Positions 16,032-25,516 of a stretch of DNA of 64,000 nucleotides are shown one piece after another. Source of the stretch: Paenalcaligenes sp052103955. GTDB taxonomy: Bacteria; Pseudomonadota; Gammaproteobacteria; Burkholderiales; Burkholderiaceae_B. The notes beneath the pieces were generated by a model that worked only from the letters and a program-made list of their open reading frames with translations, searched no databases and had not been told where the DNA came from. A program made the position numbers and the translations under genes. Location: positions 124,001 through 188,000 of the forward strand of contig JBQELO010000001.1 in assembly GCA_052103955.1 (NCBI GenBank). Reading direction: 5' to 3'. The number at the start of each line of letters is the position of its first letter. Position 1 is the stretch's first letter.

Positions 16032-19000
16032 TTACCACTTGTAGTTCAGATTCACCATACCGGTCATGCCGTATGTAGCGCCTGAGCCTTGCTCACGAAT
16101 AAAGCGTGCCGACATCATGGTGCGGTCGGTCAGTTGTGCATCCAAGCCCACCTGAACCTCACCCGCATTACGTGCGTCTTTAGCTTGGAAACGGCTGTCG
16201 CCTATCGCAACGGCTGGATCTCTGAATCTATGTATCCACGCCAGTTCCATAAAGGGTCGCACGGCTAAATCCATACTACCAGGCGCCGCTTCTAGACGCA
16301 CACCTAACCTAGACTGCACGGTATTTTTGTGCTGTGCCGAGTAGCTAGTACCGTGCGCCTCACCATCATCGCCCGATATACGGCTGTACAACAGTTGCGC
16401 CTTAGGCGTAACCAACAACGCACTGTCTGCGGCGTACTTCCAACCGTAGCCAGCCTCGGCGGCAACCTGCCACAAATCATTGTTGTGTCGTAAGGTACCT
16501 AGCTCACCCGACAACTTGCCGCGATAGTGGGTAAATTGCAAAGCGCCATCTATAAACCAGCCTTCGCGTGTTAGGGCATTGGCTTGGTAGGTGGTGTAAG
16601 CCCCTACGTTATAACCCGTACGTTTATCTTTAGCGCGCAATGTCGCACGTTTAGAAATATCGCCAGGGTTAATAAATAAGCTGGTGGATTTGGCTTCTAT
16701 GCTACCTATACCCGCCATCAAACCGGTACGCAGTTCGCCACCTGATTCGAAATGCTTGCCCCATACATCACCACCGAACTGGAACATGCTGCTGGACACT
16801 TTGGCATCTACATCATCGTAATGCTTAAAGCCCATTTTCTTATCGGTACGTACCATGGCACGCCCCCACACTTTGCGCTCACCAGCGGCCAACCCTTGCT
16901 GGTTGATTTCACGTTCGTGGAAACTGTGGGCAAATAGATTGATCGCTGCACGGTTGGCGGCCAAATAGGCTGGCCCCTCGGGCGACAAGTTTTCGTGCTC
17001 ATCTTCAGGGTCAGGACCTGGCCCTGGGCCCGGACCTGGATCAGGCGGCAATACTACGGCTGAGCGTAAATACCATTGGTGTTTATTCGTGCCGTCTTTA
17101 TCTTCGCCTACTAAGCTGTACTCAAAGCCATTGGCCGAGATGGTTTCAGTACTCGGTCTGTAGCCACTGGATTGCGCACTTAACTGGAATGCATCGTCAG
17201 GAATAATGGCACCCGCACCACCCAGCACCAGCGGAATACCGTTGGTCGTTTTGCCACCCGGGCCACGCACGTTCAAAATATGCAGTTGAGTGGTGCCAGT
17301 AACGCTACCGTTATCACCAATCAGCAGCTGATCTGTACCTGAACCATCACCTTCCAAGTACACACTCATGGCCAAATGCCCGCCACCTTCGTACTCGTTC
17401 ACACGCAAGGTTTTAAAATTCTCGGTGAGGTCTGGTTGAAACAGCAAATAGCCATCTTTATTGACTACTTTATCTACCTCGGACGAACGCGTCATCACCC
17501 ATGTACTGTTATTTTGTAGCGCCACTGTGCCCACATGGCTGGTGTCATCTTTGTCTATGCCACCCACCCATCGGCTTTTATCGTCCAGCACAAAAGCGCT
17601 GATGTCAGCACCATCACGTAAGCGCAGGTTCCCTGCCAACGTAGAATTTTTGCTGGTTAAGCTCGTACTGGTTAAACCTGTTTCAGCACCATCTAAGGTA
17701 AACAACTGACGGCCACCAATAATGCTATTGGTAATAGTCAGGTCCAACCCCACATTCGTCGCATGCAAGGCACTGGCTTTAGCCGCGAGGATAGACATGC
17801 CGTCCATAGCGCGCACCCAGTTCGCACCCGAGTTGGTGGCATTCGTCAGCCTAATACCATCCGCATTTTCACCTTCGGTACGGATATTCAGTGTCTCAAA
17901 GGTAAATAACGGGTCATCTCGCAAATACACCCCCACAGCCCCATCACCTTTAGTCGTGATGTTGGTGGTGCCCTTCATATCCAGCTTCGGGGTACCTACG
18001 TCGTAGCCATCTACCATGAACACACCGTGAGAACTCGTACCTTCAGTAAGAATATTCACGTTTTCCGTGTTGGCTGCCACGTCTAATACCGTGCCACCAC
18101 GCGTCAACACATACACACCCACCGCCCCACCTGCTTGAGTGTGAATGTTCAGGTCTTTACCATGGAAAGCCGCAACATCTACGCCCGGTGTACCTGCCCA
18201 TGCGGGGTTACCTTCCACATACACCCCATGCGCTGCCACACCATTTTTAGCGGTGGTAATCGTTAAGCGCTCGGCAAACACTTCGCCTTGGCGCATATCG
18301 ATACCGGCCCGGCCTACTTCTAGGTTTACATCCTCAAGCCTGACCGTTGCGTTATCCATCACCCAAACGCCTATAGCCGTATTGCCTTTGGCAGCACCTA
18401 GGTCTTTAACCTCTACATTTTTAAGTGTTAGGTCATCACCTGCACGGTCTACTTTAAAGACCTGACTACTATTTGCACCATTAAACTGCACCTTGGTGTT
18501 GGTTAACGATATCGTCCCGCCCCCCACCTGTATCCCCATGGAGCTAGGTCTGCTGGTGTTGCTGCCCTTAACAGACTCGTCACCTATATAGATTTCACTA
18601 TCGCGTATATCTATAGTGGCGCCGGTTGCACCCCACATACCACCCGAATACGTGTGCAGCGAAGAGTTATCGATAGTTACCGTGCTACGGGCACCCACGC
18701 CGCCTATGCCACCAGCCGTAGTGAACGTCACATCGCTTAACGCCACACTGCTACCCGTGCTTAGGTTCAGAGCATCCCTAGCAGAGCTAGGATTGTGTGT
18801 GAGCGTAGTACCTGTCACCACCAACTGCGCATCACCGTCTACCGTGAGCAGGCTGTTGCCTTCACCGTACACCGTACCGCCAGTGATGTTCGCCGTGCCA
18901 TTTCTGCCAATACGTATAGCCGGTGCTTTAGCGTCATTACTAATAACAGTGGTATTTGTCATGACCAACGTGCTATTGCTACCCGTCAGGTTGATGGCTG

Positions 19001-19346
19001 CCTGAGAGTTAGTACCGTTGGTTTGCGTAACCGTCACCGTACTATCAGTAAGCTCAACAGTGGCGTTAGAGGCTGTACTGCCCACACCGTATACACGCTC
19101 ACCCGTCGCACTAATTTTGGAACCATTGGCACTAAACGTCTGACCAGACCCTAGTGTCACCGCACCGCCTGTATTGGTACCGTTGAAATTCACTTGATCA
19201 TTTGGCCCTATGCTCGCAGGCCCACCCGCAGCACCTAAGGTCAGATCGATTTTTTCGTACTCTGCGGCCAACGCCGAAGCAGAAGCGGCTGTCAATACCA
19301 CACCGCCAAGCAAGCTGACCATAATGGGGTTTAATCCAAACCTCAT
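16032..19346 (-). CDS. Autotransporter with pertactin-like passenger (type Va secretion)
   Basis: A 1104-residue classical autotransporter. A signal peptide covers residues 1-28 (hydrophobic VSLLGGVVLTAASASALAA). A long Gly/Ser/Thr/Asn-rich passenger to about residue 770 consists of short repeated beta-helix rungs such as VELTDSTVTVTQTNG and ISLTNTKVQFNG. A pertactin-like C-terminal passenger segment includes LHILNVRGPGGKTTNGIPLV. A Pro/Gly/Asp linker (about residues 770-785) precedes a 12-strand beta-barrel domain from about residue 820, ending in VNLNYKW with the required terminal aromatic. It is likely an adhesin or other surface factor; no protease or lipase catalytic motif was seen. The RBS GGGAGAGG precedes the ATG closely. 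The gene is monocistronic and convergent with the preceding operon. Confidence 0.92.
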   Translation of the reverse strand: MRFGLNPIMVSLLGGVVLTAASASALAAEYEKIDLTLGAAGGPASIGPNDQVNFNGTNTGGAVTLGSGQTFSANGSKISATGERVYGVGSTASNATVELTDSTVTVTQTNGTNSQAAINLTGSNSTLVMTNTTVISNDAKAPAIRIGRNGTANITGGTVYGEGNSLLTVDGDAQLVVTGTTLTHNPSSARDALNLSTGSSVALSDVTFTTAGGIGGVGARSTVTIDNSSLHTYSGGMWGATGATIDIRDSEIYIGDESVKGSNTSRPSSMGIQVGGGTISLTNTKVQFNGANSSQVFKVDRAGDDLTLKNVEVKDLGAAKGNTAIGVWVMDNATVRLEDVNLEVGRAGIDMRQGEVFAERLTITTAKNGVAAHGVYVEGNPAWAGTPGVDVAAFHGKDLNIHTQAGGAVGVYVLTRGGTVLDVAANTENVNILTEGTSSHGVFMVDGYDVGTPKLDMKGTTNITTKGDGAVGVYLRDDPLFTFETLNIRTEGENADGIRLTNATNSGANWVRAMDGMSILAAKASALHATNVGLDLTITNSIIGGRQLFTLDGAETGLTSTSLTSKNSTLAGNLRLRDGADISAFVLDDKSRWVGGIDKDDTSHVGTVALQNNSTWVMTRSSEVDKVVNKDGYLLFQPDLTENFKTLRVNEYEGGGHLAMSVYLEGDGSGTDQLLIGDNGSVTGTTQLHILNVRGPGGKTTNGIPLVLGGAGAIIPDDAFQLSAQSSGYRPSTETISANGFEYSLVGEDKDGTNKHQWYLRSAVVLPPDPGPGPGPGPDPEDEHENLSPEGPAYLAANRAAINLFAHSFHEREINQQGLAAGERKVWGRAMVRTDKKMGFKHYDDVDAKVSSSMFQFGGDVWGKHFESGGELRTGLMAGIGSIEAKSTSLFINPGDISKRATLRAKDKRTGYNVGAYTTYQANALTREGWFIDGALQFTHYRGKLSGELGTLRHNNDLWQVAAEAGYGWKYAADSALLVTPKAQLLYSRISGDDGEAHGTSYSAQHKNTVQSRLGVRLEAAPGSMDLAVRPFMELAWIHRFRDPAVAIGDSRFQAKDARNAGEVQVGLDAQLTDRTMMSARFIREQGSGATYGMTGMVNLNYKW

Positions 19347-19729
19347 ACATCCTCTCCCTATGACTCTGATAATAAGGATGTGTGATGGCTTTTTGTACCC
19401 TCAAAGGCACACCCCTATCTGCAACTTATGAAAATTCTTAGATAGCAACTTGACCAACACCACTGATGCCCTGTTTAGGCGTCAGCGCAATACCTTTGCG
19501 CTCATGTATGTATATATGGATACGCAAAAAAAACCGTACGTTTTATTCCCGAATAAATATAACGTATCCCCTAGGTTTTTATGTGGAAAAAACAAAACTC
19601 TATAAAAAGGCAACAATCCCTATAGCCCACTCGGTTACTGCTTGCCTATTTAATTAATTTCACATAGATGACAGCATCTCAATAGCCATCCACGTTAAAA
19701 CTGTTTACCTAATAAACACCACGATCACG
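19347..19729. other. Non-coding stretch upstream of the autotransporter
   Basis: Nearly 400 AT-rich bases between the autotransporter start and the lipoprotein terminator. It presumably carries the autotransporter promoter. I see no convincing gene, RNA or repeat; short frames in it have no recognisable protein. Confidence 0.5.
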
Positions 19730-19761
19730 AAAAAATAGCCACTACTAGGTAGTGGCTATTT
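19730..19761 (-). terminator. Intrinsic terminator of the lipoprotein gene
   Basis: AAATAGCCACTAC and GTAGTGGCTATTT form a 13-bp stem with a 3-base loop. On the minus strand it is followed by TTTTTT, 14 bases after the lipoprotein stop codon. Confidence 0.85.
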
Positions 19762-19775
19762 GGGTCTACAGCTAT

Positions 19776-20330
19776 TTATTTAATACTTGGCAACCCCGGT
19801 ACACTTTTCACAAGTTTCTGATACGTTTCATTATCCATTCTCAAAAACGTAAACTCTTCACCTGGTTTAGTAAACTTAATAGCTAAAATATCCTTACCCA
19901 TCATATACATGGTGGTCTGGTAGCTATCCGTTTCATCGATATTTTCATAGTTTTCCGGTTGCCCTTTTTCGACAACAGAACGCGTCACGGTATGAGAGGT
20001 AAAGATCTTATCTTTTTCATTGAATTCCCAGGTATAACCATCCGTGTACTCTGACGCTGGCTTGCCATCTTTCTCATCGATAGTGAAGTAATTCACCCCG
20101 TTATGATTGGGCATCAACACGACTACATACAGAAAATCTACTGGGTCATCATCCGCGACTGCCCACGCACCGTATAAATCTTTGGTTTTAATGGTTTCAG
20201 CAATGTGTGCCCCTGCTACGGCTTCATTATTTGCACTACCTAGCGCAGAAGTCAGCGAGGTTAATGTACCGCAGGAGGCAAGCATCAAGCTTGCTGCAAC
20301 TGCCAATAAACTTTTTGCCAATACTTTCAT
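19776..20330 (-). CDS. Predicted lipoprotein of unknown function
   Basis: A 184-residue protein with a lipoprotein signal peptide. The lysine-containing start and hydrophobic stretch are followed by the lipobox LASC with Cys20 as lipidation site. Ser, not Asp, follows conserved positions near the cysteine, so outer-membrane sorting is plausible. The mature part contains TKDLYGAWAVADDDPVDFLY and TWEFNEKDKIFTSHTVTRSV. This looks like a lipocalin- or META-type small beta-rich domain that reports an expected value or error state, but I do not recognise a named family. It is a single gene with its own terminator. Function unknown. Confidence 0.75.
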   Translation of the reverse strand: MKVLAKSLLAVAASLMLASCGTLTSLTSALGSANNEAVAGAHIAETIKTKDLYGAWAVADDDPVDFLYVVVLMPNHNGVNYFTIDEKDGKPASEYTDGYTWEFNEKDKIFTSHTVTRSVVEKGQPENYENIDETDSYQTTMYMMGKDILAIKFTKPGEEFTFLRMDNETYQKLVKSVPGLPSIK

Positions 20331-20498
20331 TTCCCCATCCTCTTGGTGTTAGTTTTTTTGCATAGAACCATTAAAACTCAAGCACCGTAAAAGAATAAGG
20401 CTTGTGTGTTTTTATCCCATTGAAAAGATGTGTCCAATAGTAATTTCTGCTGGGTATATAAACCGCCTACAAACATTCCACAACCATCACATAAAGCA

Positions 20499-21401
20499 CT
20501 ACAACCTACACTCCCCTTCGGTTATCGCCTCGATTACGTAATCTACAAAACACGCAATCCGTGAGGCCAATGCCGTATTGCGGTAATACACGGCATTAAT
20601 AGCCCTACGCATATCGAGGGAATCCTGTGGAAACAGCACCACCAATCTGCCGCTTTCCACATCGGCACCGGTCATAAAGTCTGACAAACTCACAATGCCT
20701 TCACCTGCTAACGCTAATTGGCGCAATGTTTCGCCGCTGGATGAAGTCATCGTGGGGCGTATTTGCAGCAGCTCGCCATCGGCACCATTGATAGGCCATT
20801 GGTTTAGCGTTTCAGGTTTAGAAAACCCCAACAACCGATGTGATAACAAATCGGAGGCCTGCCTTGGGTTACCCATTTCTGCTAAGTACTCGGGGCTCGC
20901 TAACATGCGTAAGCGGCTGCTGCCTACTGGTCGCGCATGTAAGGTGGAGTCCCGTAACTGCCCAATCCTAAAGGCCACATCCGTGCGTTTTTCCAGCAAG
21001 TCGGTAATGCCGTCATTGCTGTTGAGCTCTAATTCCACCTGTGGAAAACGTTCTCTAAAACCTTTTACCAAAGGCACTAACACATGCAGCATGAAAGGTG
21101 TGGCTGCATCCACGCGCAAACGTCCTGCGGGCTGACGTCGGCGTGCTGCCACTTGCTCTTCAGCTTCCACTACGGACGCCAAAATCGAGCGAGCATGTTT
21201 TAAGAATGCCGCCCCTTCTTCAGTAAGCTCTAATCGTCGGGTAGTGCGGCGTAGCAAAGTGGTTTGCAGCTTTTCCTCTAAACGCCCCAGACAGCGGCTG
21301 GTCGCCGAAATTGTTAGCCCCAAATGCTCCGAGGCAGCCGTAATAGACCCTGCATCCACCACTGCCACAAAAGCTTGAAGCTCATCTAAGGTTACTTTCA
21401 T
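20499..21401 (-). CDS. LysR-family transcriptional regulator (DsdC/YafC-like group)
   Basis: A 300-residue LysR regulator. The helix-turn-helix covers residues 15-35 (DAGSITAASEHLGLTISATS), followed by CLGRLEEKLQTTLLRRTTRR, typical of the large proteobacterial group with RTTR at the wing. The effector domain starts with GRLRVDAATPFMLHVLVPLV. It is divergent from the aldo/keto reductase gene across 145 bases, where AGTATTTT (21420-21427) and AAAATACT (21465-21472) form a spaced inverted repeat that may be part of its binding region. It probably controls the AKR/ene-reductase/SDR genes in response to a reactive electrophile; the inducer is unknown. Confidence 0.9.
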   Translation of the reverse strand: MKVTLDELQAFVAVVDAGSITAASEHLGLTISATSRCLGRLEEKLQTTLLRRTTRRLELTEEGAAFLKHARSILASVVEAEEQVAARRRQPAGRLRVDAATPFMLHVLVPLVKGFRERFPQVELELNSNDGITDLLEKRTDVAFRIGQLRDSTLHARPVGSSRLRMLASPEYLAEMGNPRQASDLLSHRLLGFSKPETLNQWPINGADGELLQIRPTMTSSSGETLRQLALAGEGIVSLSDFMTGADVESGRLVVLFPQDSLDMRRAINAVYYRNTALASRIACFVDYVIEAITEGECRL

Positions 21402-21546
21402 ATTTGATTTTTATTCAATAGTATTTTCCTACTGCACAGCTTAATTCACAAATATAAAACTGGCAAAATACTTCTCATACGATGCCTGAACACGCAGTAC
21501 AACATATCAGGACTCCCTACCCCTTACCTGATTCAGGAGCTTAACC

Positions 21547-22356
21547 ATGCCCATGACTATCCCTTCATTTGGTGTTGGTACTTTCCGCCTCACTGGCCAA
21601 ACCGTTATCGACTCTGTACACAATGCCTTAGACGTAGGCTACCGCGCCATAGATACTGCACAAATTTACGGTAACGAGGCCGAAGTAGGGCTAGCCATCG
21701 CCGAAAGCGGTGTGCCTCGTGCCGACTTGTTCGTCACCACCAAGATCTGGACTGACAATTACGCTAAAAACAAACTGATCCCTAGCCTGCGCGAAAGTTT
21801 GGAAAAACTGCGTACTGATTATGTAGACCTCACCTTAATTCACTGGCCAGCCCCCGGTAATGGTGTGTCGCTGCCCGAATTTATGGAAGCCTTGGCAGAA
21901 GCCAAAGCACAGGGTTTAACACGCCAGATTGGTGTATCGAATTTCAATATTGCACTCACACAGCAAGCCATAGATGTGGTGGGCAAAGACCAAATAGCGA
22001 CCAACCAAATCGAGCTTAGCCCTTACTTGCAAAACCATAAGCTCGCCGCGTTTCTAAAAGAACAAAACATCGCGGTGACCTCATACATGACACTGGCCTA
22101 CGGCAAAGTGCTGAAAGACCCTGTACTGGAAAAAATTGCCAGCAAACACCATGCCACAGTTGCACAAGTTGCATTGGCTTGGGCCTTACAACTGGGCTAT
22201 GCCGTGATTCCGTCTTCTACTAAACGTGAAAACCTGTGCAGCAACTTGCTGGCTAAAGACCTGAAGCTGGATGCTGACGATATGGCACTGATTGCCAACT
22301 TGGAACGCAATGGTAGGGAAGTGAACCCCGAAGGCCTGGCCCCCGAGTGGGACTAA
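21547..22356 (+). CDS. Aldo/keto reductase (2,5-diketogluconate reductase-like)
   Basis: A 269-residue NADPH-dependent (beta/alpha)8-barrel oxidoreductase of the AKR5/DkgB type, which reduces aldehydes and ketones. The catalytic tetrad is in place: Asp and Tyr in AIDTAQIYGNEAEVG, Lys in VTTKIW and His in LTLIHWPAP. The cofactor site near the C-terminus is AVIPSSTKRENLCSNL. It is the first gene of a probable operon with the ene-reductase starting 38 bases later, divergent from a LysR regulator. In this setting it likely detoxifies reactive carbonyls such as methylglyoxal. The ATG at 21547 is preceded by CAGGAG. Confidence 0.93.
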   Translation: MPMTIPSFGVGTFRLTGQTVIDSVHNALDVGYRAIDTAQIYGNEAEVGLAIAESGVPRADLFVTTKIWTDNYAKNKLIPSLRESLEKLRTDYVDLTLIHWPAPGNGVSLPEFMEALAEAKAQGLTRQIGVSNFNIALTQQAIDVVGKDQIATNQIELSPYLQNHKLAAFLKEQNIAVTSYMTLAYGKVLKDPVLEKIASKHHATVAQVALAWALQLGYAVIPSSTKRENLCSNLLAKDLKLDADDMALIANLERNGREVNPEGLAPEWD

Positions 22357-22394
22357 TCACGCCGCACTACAACGTTTACACTGGACACCCTGTT

Positions 22395-23438
22395 ATGCCT
22401 ACCACCACTGCCCCACTGTTCACCCCCTACACCTTGGGTGCACTGTCGTTACCTAACCGCATTGTTATGCCACCCATGACGCGGTCACGCTCTAGCCAAC
22501 CCGGCGATGTGCCTAATGAGTTGATGGCTACCTACTACGCACAGCGTGCCAGTGCTGGCCTGATTATCAGCGAAGGCACATGGATTTCACCGCTTGGTAA
22601 AGGCTATGCATGGACTCCGGGCATCTGCACAGAAGAACACATTGCTGGCTGGCGCAAGGTAACAGACGCTGTACACGCGGCTGGTGGTCGAATTTTTGCG
22701 CAGCTCTGGCATGTGGGTCGTTTAAGCCATAGCAGTTTGCTAGATGGACAACCGCCAGTCTCGTCTTCTGCCCTGCAAGCCACAGGTGTTAATGTTTACG
22801 TTATAGAGGCCGATGGCAAACCCGGTTTTGCCCAAGCCTCTACGCCCCGTGCGTTACGTGTGGAAGAAATTCACAACATCGTGGACCAATACCGCCAAGC
22901 TGCCCGCAATGCGATGGCAGCAGGTTTTGATGGTGTAGAACTGCACGCGGCAAACGGGTATTTGGTGAACCAGTTTATAGACTCTAATGCCAATACACGT
23001 ACAGATGAATACGGTGGCTCACTGGAAAACCGCCTACGTTTCCTAAAAGAAGTTAGTCAAAGCTTGGTAGAAGGAGTGGGTGATGCCAGCCGTGTAGGTA
23101 TACGACTAGCCCCTCTGACCACCTTAAACGGATGTTCTGATGCCGACCCTGAAACCACCTACACCGCTGCCGCAACACTGTTGGATCACTTACGTGATGC
23201 CTACAAAGGCTGCTTAATTTACGCGGGTAACTACACCACCGAGCGTGCAAACACTGCCATCGCAGAAGGCTGGGCTGATTTAATCGGCTTTGGTCGCACC
23301 TTTATTGCCAACCCCGATTTACCAGAACGTTTACGCTTAGGCGCGCCCTTAAACACTCCGAACCGCGAGACATTTTTCGGAGGCGACGCCAAAGGGCTCA
23401 CTGACTACCCCACCCTAGCTGAAGCGGCTACCGCTTAA
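22395..23438 (+). CDS. Old Yellow Enzyme family alkene reductase (NemA-like)
   Basis: A 347-residue FMN-dependent ene-reductase that reduces activated C=C bonds or nitro compounds with NAD(P)H. The N-terminus LFTPYTLGALSLPNRIVMPP and MTRSRSSQPGDVPNELMATY are classic. The substrate His/Asn pair is in GVELHAANGYLVNQFID, and NTRTDEYGGSLENRLRF and the FMN-phosphate site DLIGFGRTFIANPDLPERL follow. The start at ATG 22395 is preferred over the upstream frame to 22347, which overlaps the AKR gene. It belongs to the AKR/OYE/SDR run controlled by the divergent LysR gene and fits an electrophile or quinone detoxification module. Confidence 0.93.
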   Translation: MPTTTAPLFTPYTLGALSLPNRIVMPPMTRSRSSQPGDVPNELMATYYAQRASAGLIISEGTWISPLGKGYAWTPGICTEEHIAGWRKVTDAVHAAGGRIFAQLWHVGRLSHSSLLDGQPPVSSSALQATGVNVYVIEADGKPGFAQASTPRALRVEEIHNIVDQYRQAARNAMAAGFDGVELHAANGYLVNQFIDSNANTRTDEYGGSLENRLRFLKEVSQSLVEGVGDASRVGIRLAPLTTLNGCSDADPETTYTAAATLLDHLRDAYKGCLIYAGNYTTERANTAIAEGWADLIGFGRTFIANPDLPERLRLGAPLNTPNRETFFGGDAKGLTDYPTLAEAATA

Positions 23439-23522
23439 GTCACCCACAACAAGGTCAGGAAATACGCGGCGACACGCACGTATGTACCTGACCATTACTG
23501 TTTTCTACTAAAGGAGCTTTTC

Positions 23523-24308
23523 ATGGATTTAGGTATTTCCGGACGCTGGGCCATTGTTTGTGCCGCCAGCCAAGGTTTAGGTAAAGGCTGTGCCCAAGCC
23601 TTGGCCAACGAAGGTGTAAACCTTGTGATCAACGCCCGTACCGCTGAAACACTAGAGCAAACAGCGTCTGAGTTGCGTACACGATTCCCTACCATCGAGG
23701 TACGTACGGTAGTGGGCGATGTGGCTCAAACAGACATACAAGAAACGTTACTCGCCGCCGCACCACAGGTGGATATTTTGGTCAACAATGCAGGCGGCCC
23801 ACCACCCGGCGACTTCCGCGACTGGGATCGCACCGACTGGCTTAAAGCCTTAGATGCCAACATGCTCACCCCTATTGCACTGATGAAAGCTGTGGTAGAT
23901 GGCATGGCAGAACGCGGCTTTGGCCGTGTGATCAACATTACCTCAGGCGCGGTAAAAGCCCCCATTGATATCCTAGGCTTATCTAACGGTGCTCGCAGCG
24001 GTTTAACAGGCTTTATTGCCGGCGTCGCCAGACAACATCGCTTGGCTGGTAAGAACGTGACCCTAAACAACTTACTACCCGGTGCGTTTGATACGGCACG
24101 ATTGCAGAAAACATTGCAAGTGGCCAGCCAAGCCAAGGGCGACTTAAATGCCGTGACCGAAGCCAGAATTAACACCATCCCCGCCGCTCGCTTTGGCACC
24201 CCTGAAGAGTTTGGTGCGTATTGTGCCTTCTTATGCAGCAACTATGGCGGTTACATCACTGGTCAAAATTTGCTGATTGATGGTGGCGCGTACCCTGGGA
24301 CTTTCTAA
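23523..24308 (+). CDS. Short-chain dehydrogenase-like protein with altered active site
   Basis: A 261-residue SDR-fold protein. The nucleotide-binding turn is IVCAASQGLGKGCAQALANE, the NNAGGPPPG motif follows, and the Ser of the catalytic set is in INITSGAVKAP. The usual Tyr-x-x-x-Lys is absent: the corresponding stretch reads GLSNGARSGLTGF, with Ser and Arg at those positions. The C-terminus YITGQNLLIDGGAYPGTF is normal. This variant recurs in proteins annotated 3-oxoacyl-ACP reductase in proteobacteria, but activity by the standard mechanism is doubtful. It lies 84 bases after the ene-reductase with its own RBS (AAAGGAGC), and is probably in the same operon. Confidence 0.85.
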   Translation: MDLGISGRWAIVCAASQGLGKGCAQALANEGVNLVINARTAETLEQTASELRTRFPTIEVRTVVGDVAQTDIQETLLAAAPQVDILVNNAGGPPPGDFRDWDRTDWLKALDANMLTPIALMKAVVDGMAERGFGRVINITSGAVKAPIDILGLSNGARSGLTGFIAGVARQHRLAGKNVTLNNLLPGAFDTARLQKTLQVASQAKGDLNAVTEARINTIPAARFGTPEEFGAYCAFLCSNYGGYITGQNLLIDGGAYPGTF

Positions 24309-24365
24309 GCCTAGCCACACAACGTCAAACATATACAAACAGCCACAAACTCCCTACGCTGCGCG

Positions 24366-24395
24366 TTGGATTCACCCTGTAAATTCCTCTACAAT
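24366..24395 (+). promoter_or_regulatory. Possible sigma70 promoter of the DyP-encapsulin operon
   Basis: TTGGAT (24366-24371) and TACAAT (24390-24395) are separated by 18 bases. They lie about 80 bases before the DyP start codon, in the gap after the SDR gene. Confidence 0.4.
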
Positions 24396-24474
24396 GAATT
24401 GACAGCGGCCCTGTTTAGTACACGTGGCAGGGTCTTGGATTTAACAGAGTTTTTCAACACCAGCGTCGGAGCTC

Positions 24475-25515
24475 ATGTCCTCTACAACCCCACAACCACA
24501 AGCTGTGGTAGCGCCTATTACGCGCAGCGCCATCTATATTGTTGCCACTCTGGCTCCTAATACTGAACAGGACGACAAGGTCCGCGCCTTATGCGGCAAT
24601 TTGGCTGCCCTGGTTCGTTCAGTAGGCCATCGCGTATCCACGGGGCACTTATCCTGTGTCTGTGGTTTTAGCGATAGCGGTTGGGACCGCCTGTTTGGTA
24701 ATCCGCGCCCAGCCAATCTTCACCCTTTCCGCGAGTTTCACGCGGGCGATCGCCAAGCTCCCGCCACACCAGGCGACATTCTGTTCCATATTCGTGCCGA
24801 GCAAATGGACCTTTGCTTCGAGTTAGCCACGCAATTGATGAACCAATTGGGTGATGCCATTACCGTGGTAGACGAAGTGCATGGTTTCCGTTATTTCGAC
24901 ATGCGCAGCATGGTGGGTTTTGTGGACGGTACTGAAAACCCCGTGGGCCAAGAAGCAGCTGATTTCACCCTTATTGGTGACGACGATCCTGACTTTGAAG
25001 GCGGCAGCTACGTGTTGGTACAAAAATACCTGCACGACATGGACGGCTGGAACCAACTGCCCGTCGAAACCCAAGAACGCATTATTGGTCGCACCAAGCT
25101 TTCTGATATTGAGCTTGATGATGCCGTGAAACCTACGTCTTCACACAGCTCGTTAACCACCTTAGAAGACGAAAACGGTGACGAAATTAAAATCCTGCGT
25201 GACAACATGCCCTTTGGTAAACCCGGCTCTGGCGAGTTTGGTACCTACTTTATCGGCTATGCCCGCCAGCCCGACCCTATTGAAAAAATGCTAGAAAACA
25301 TGGTGATTGGTCGCCCACCGGGCAACTACGATCGCCTGCTGGATTTCAGCCGTGCGGTGACGGGCGGTCTGTTTTTTGTACCTTCAGCCGAACTGCTGGA
25401 AGAACTAGAAACACGCACACCAGATACCCAAACCGAAGCAACGGAAGATACCAGCGCAGTAGCGCCTGTATCCCACGACGGTTCCCTGAACATTGGTTCC
25501 CTAAAAGGACAGTAA
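24475..25515 (+). CDS. Dye-decolorizing (DyP) heme peroxidase, encapsulin cargo
   Basis: A 346-residue DyP-type peroxidase. Residues visible for catalysis are Asp151 in the GxxDG motif (MVGFVDGTENP), the proximal heme His224 in KPTSSHSSLTT and the distal Arg242 in KILRDNMPFGKPGSGEFG, followed by TYFIGYARQPDPIEKML. The last ~35 residues are a flexible Thr/Glu/Asp-rich tail ending in DGSLNIGSLKGQ, which matches the family 1 encapsulin cargo-loading peptide. The shell gene begins 1 base after its stop codon. The enzyme is therefore predicted to sit inside the nanocompartment and oxidise a small phenolic or dye-like substrate with peroxide. The RBS CGGAG precedes the ATG. Confidence 0.95.
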   Translation: MSSTTPQPQAVVAPITRSAIYIVATLAPNTEQDDKVRALCGNLAALVRSVGHRVSTGHLSCVCGFSDSGWDRLFGNPRPANLHPFREFHAGDRQAPATPGDILFHIRAEQMDLCFELATQLMNQLGDAITVVDEVHGFRYFDMRSMVGFVDGTENPVGQEAADFTLIGDDDPDFEGGSYVLVQKYLHDMDGWNQLPVETQERIIGRTKLSDIELDDAVKPTSSHSSLTTLEDENGDEIKILRDNMPFGKPGSGEFGTYFIGYARQPDPIEKMLENMVIGRPPGNYDRLLDFSRAVTGGLFFVPSAELLEELETRTPDTQTEATEDTSAVAPVSHDGSLNIGSLKGQ

Positions 25516-25516
25516 T

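Noticed and set aside
16986..17046. Tandem-repeat-like Pro/Gly/Asp codons in the autotransporter
   Set aside because: A low-complexity linker between passenger and barrel is normal for this class and is not a separate repeat element.
16752..19154. Many open frames on the plus strand opposite the autotransporter
   Set aside because: They are antisense shadows of a compositionally biased repetitive gene and resemble no known protein.
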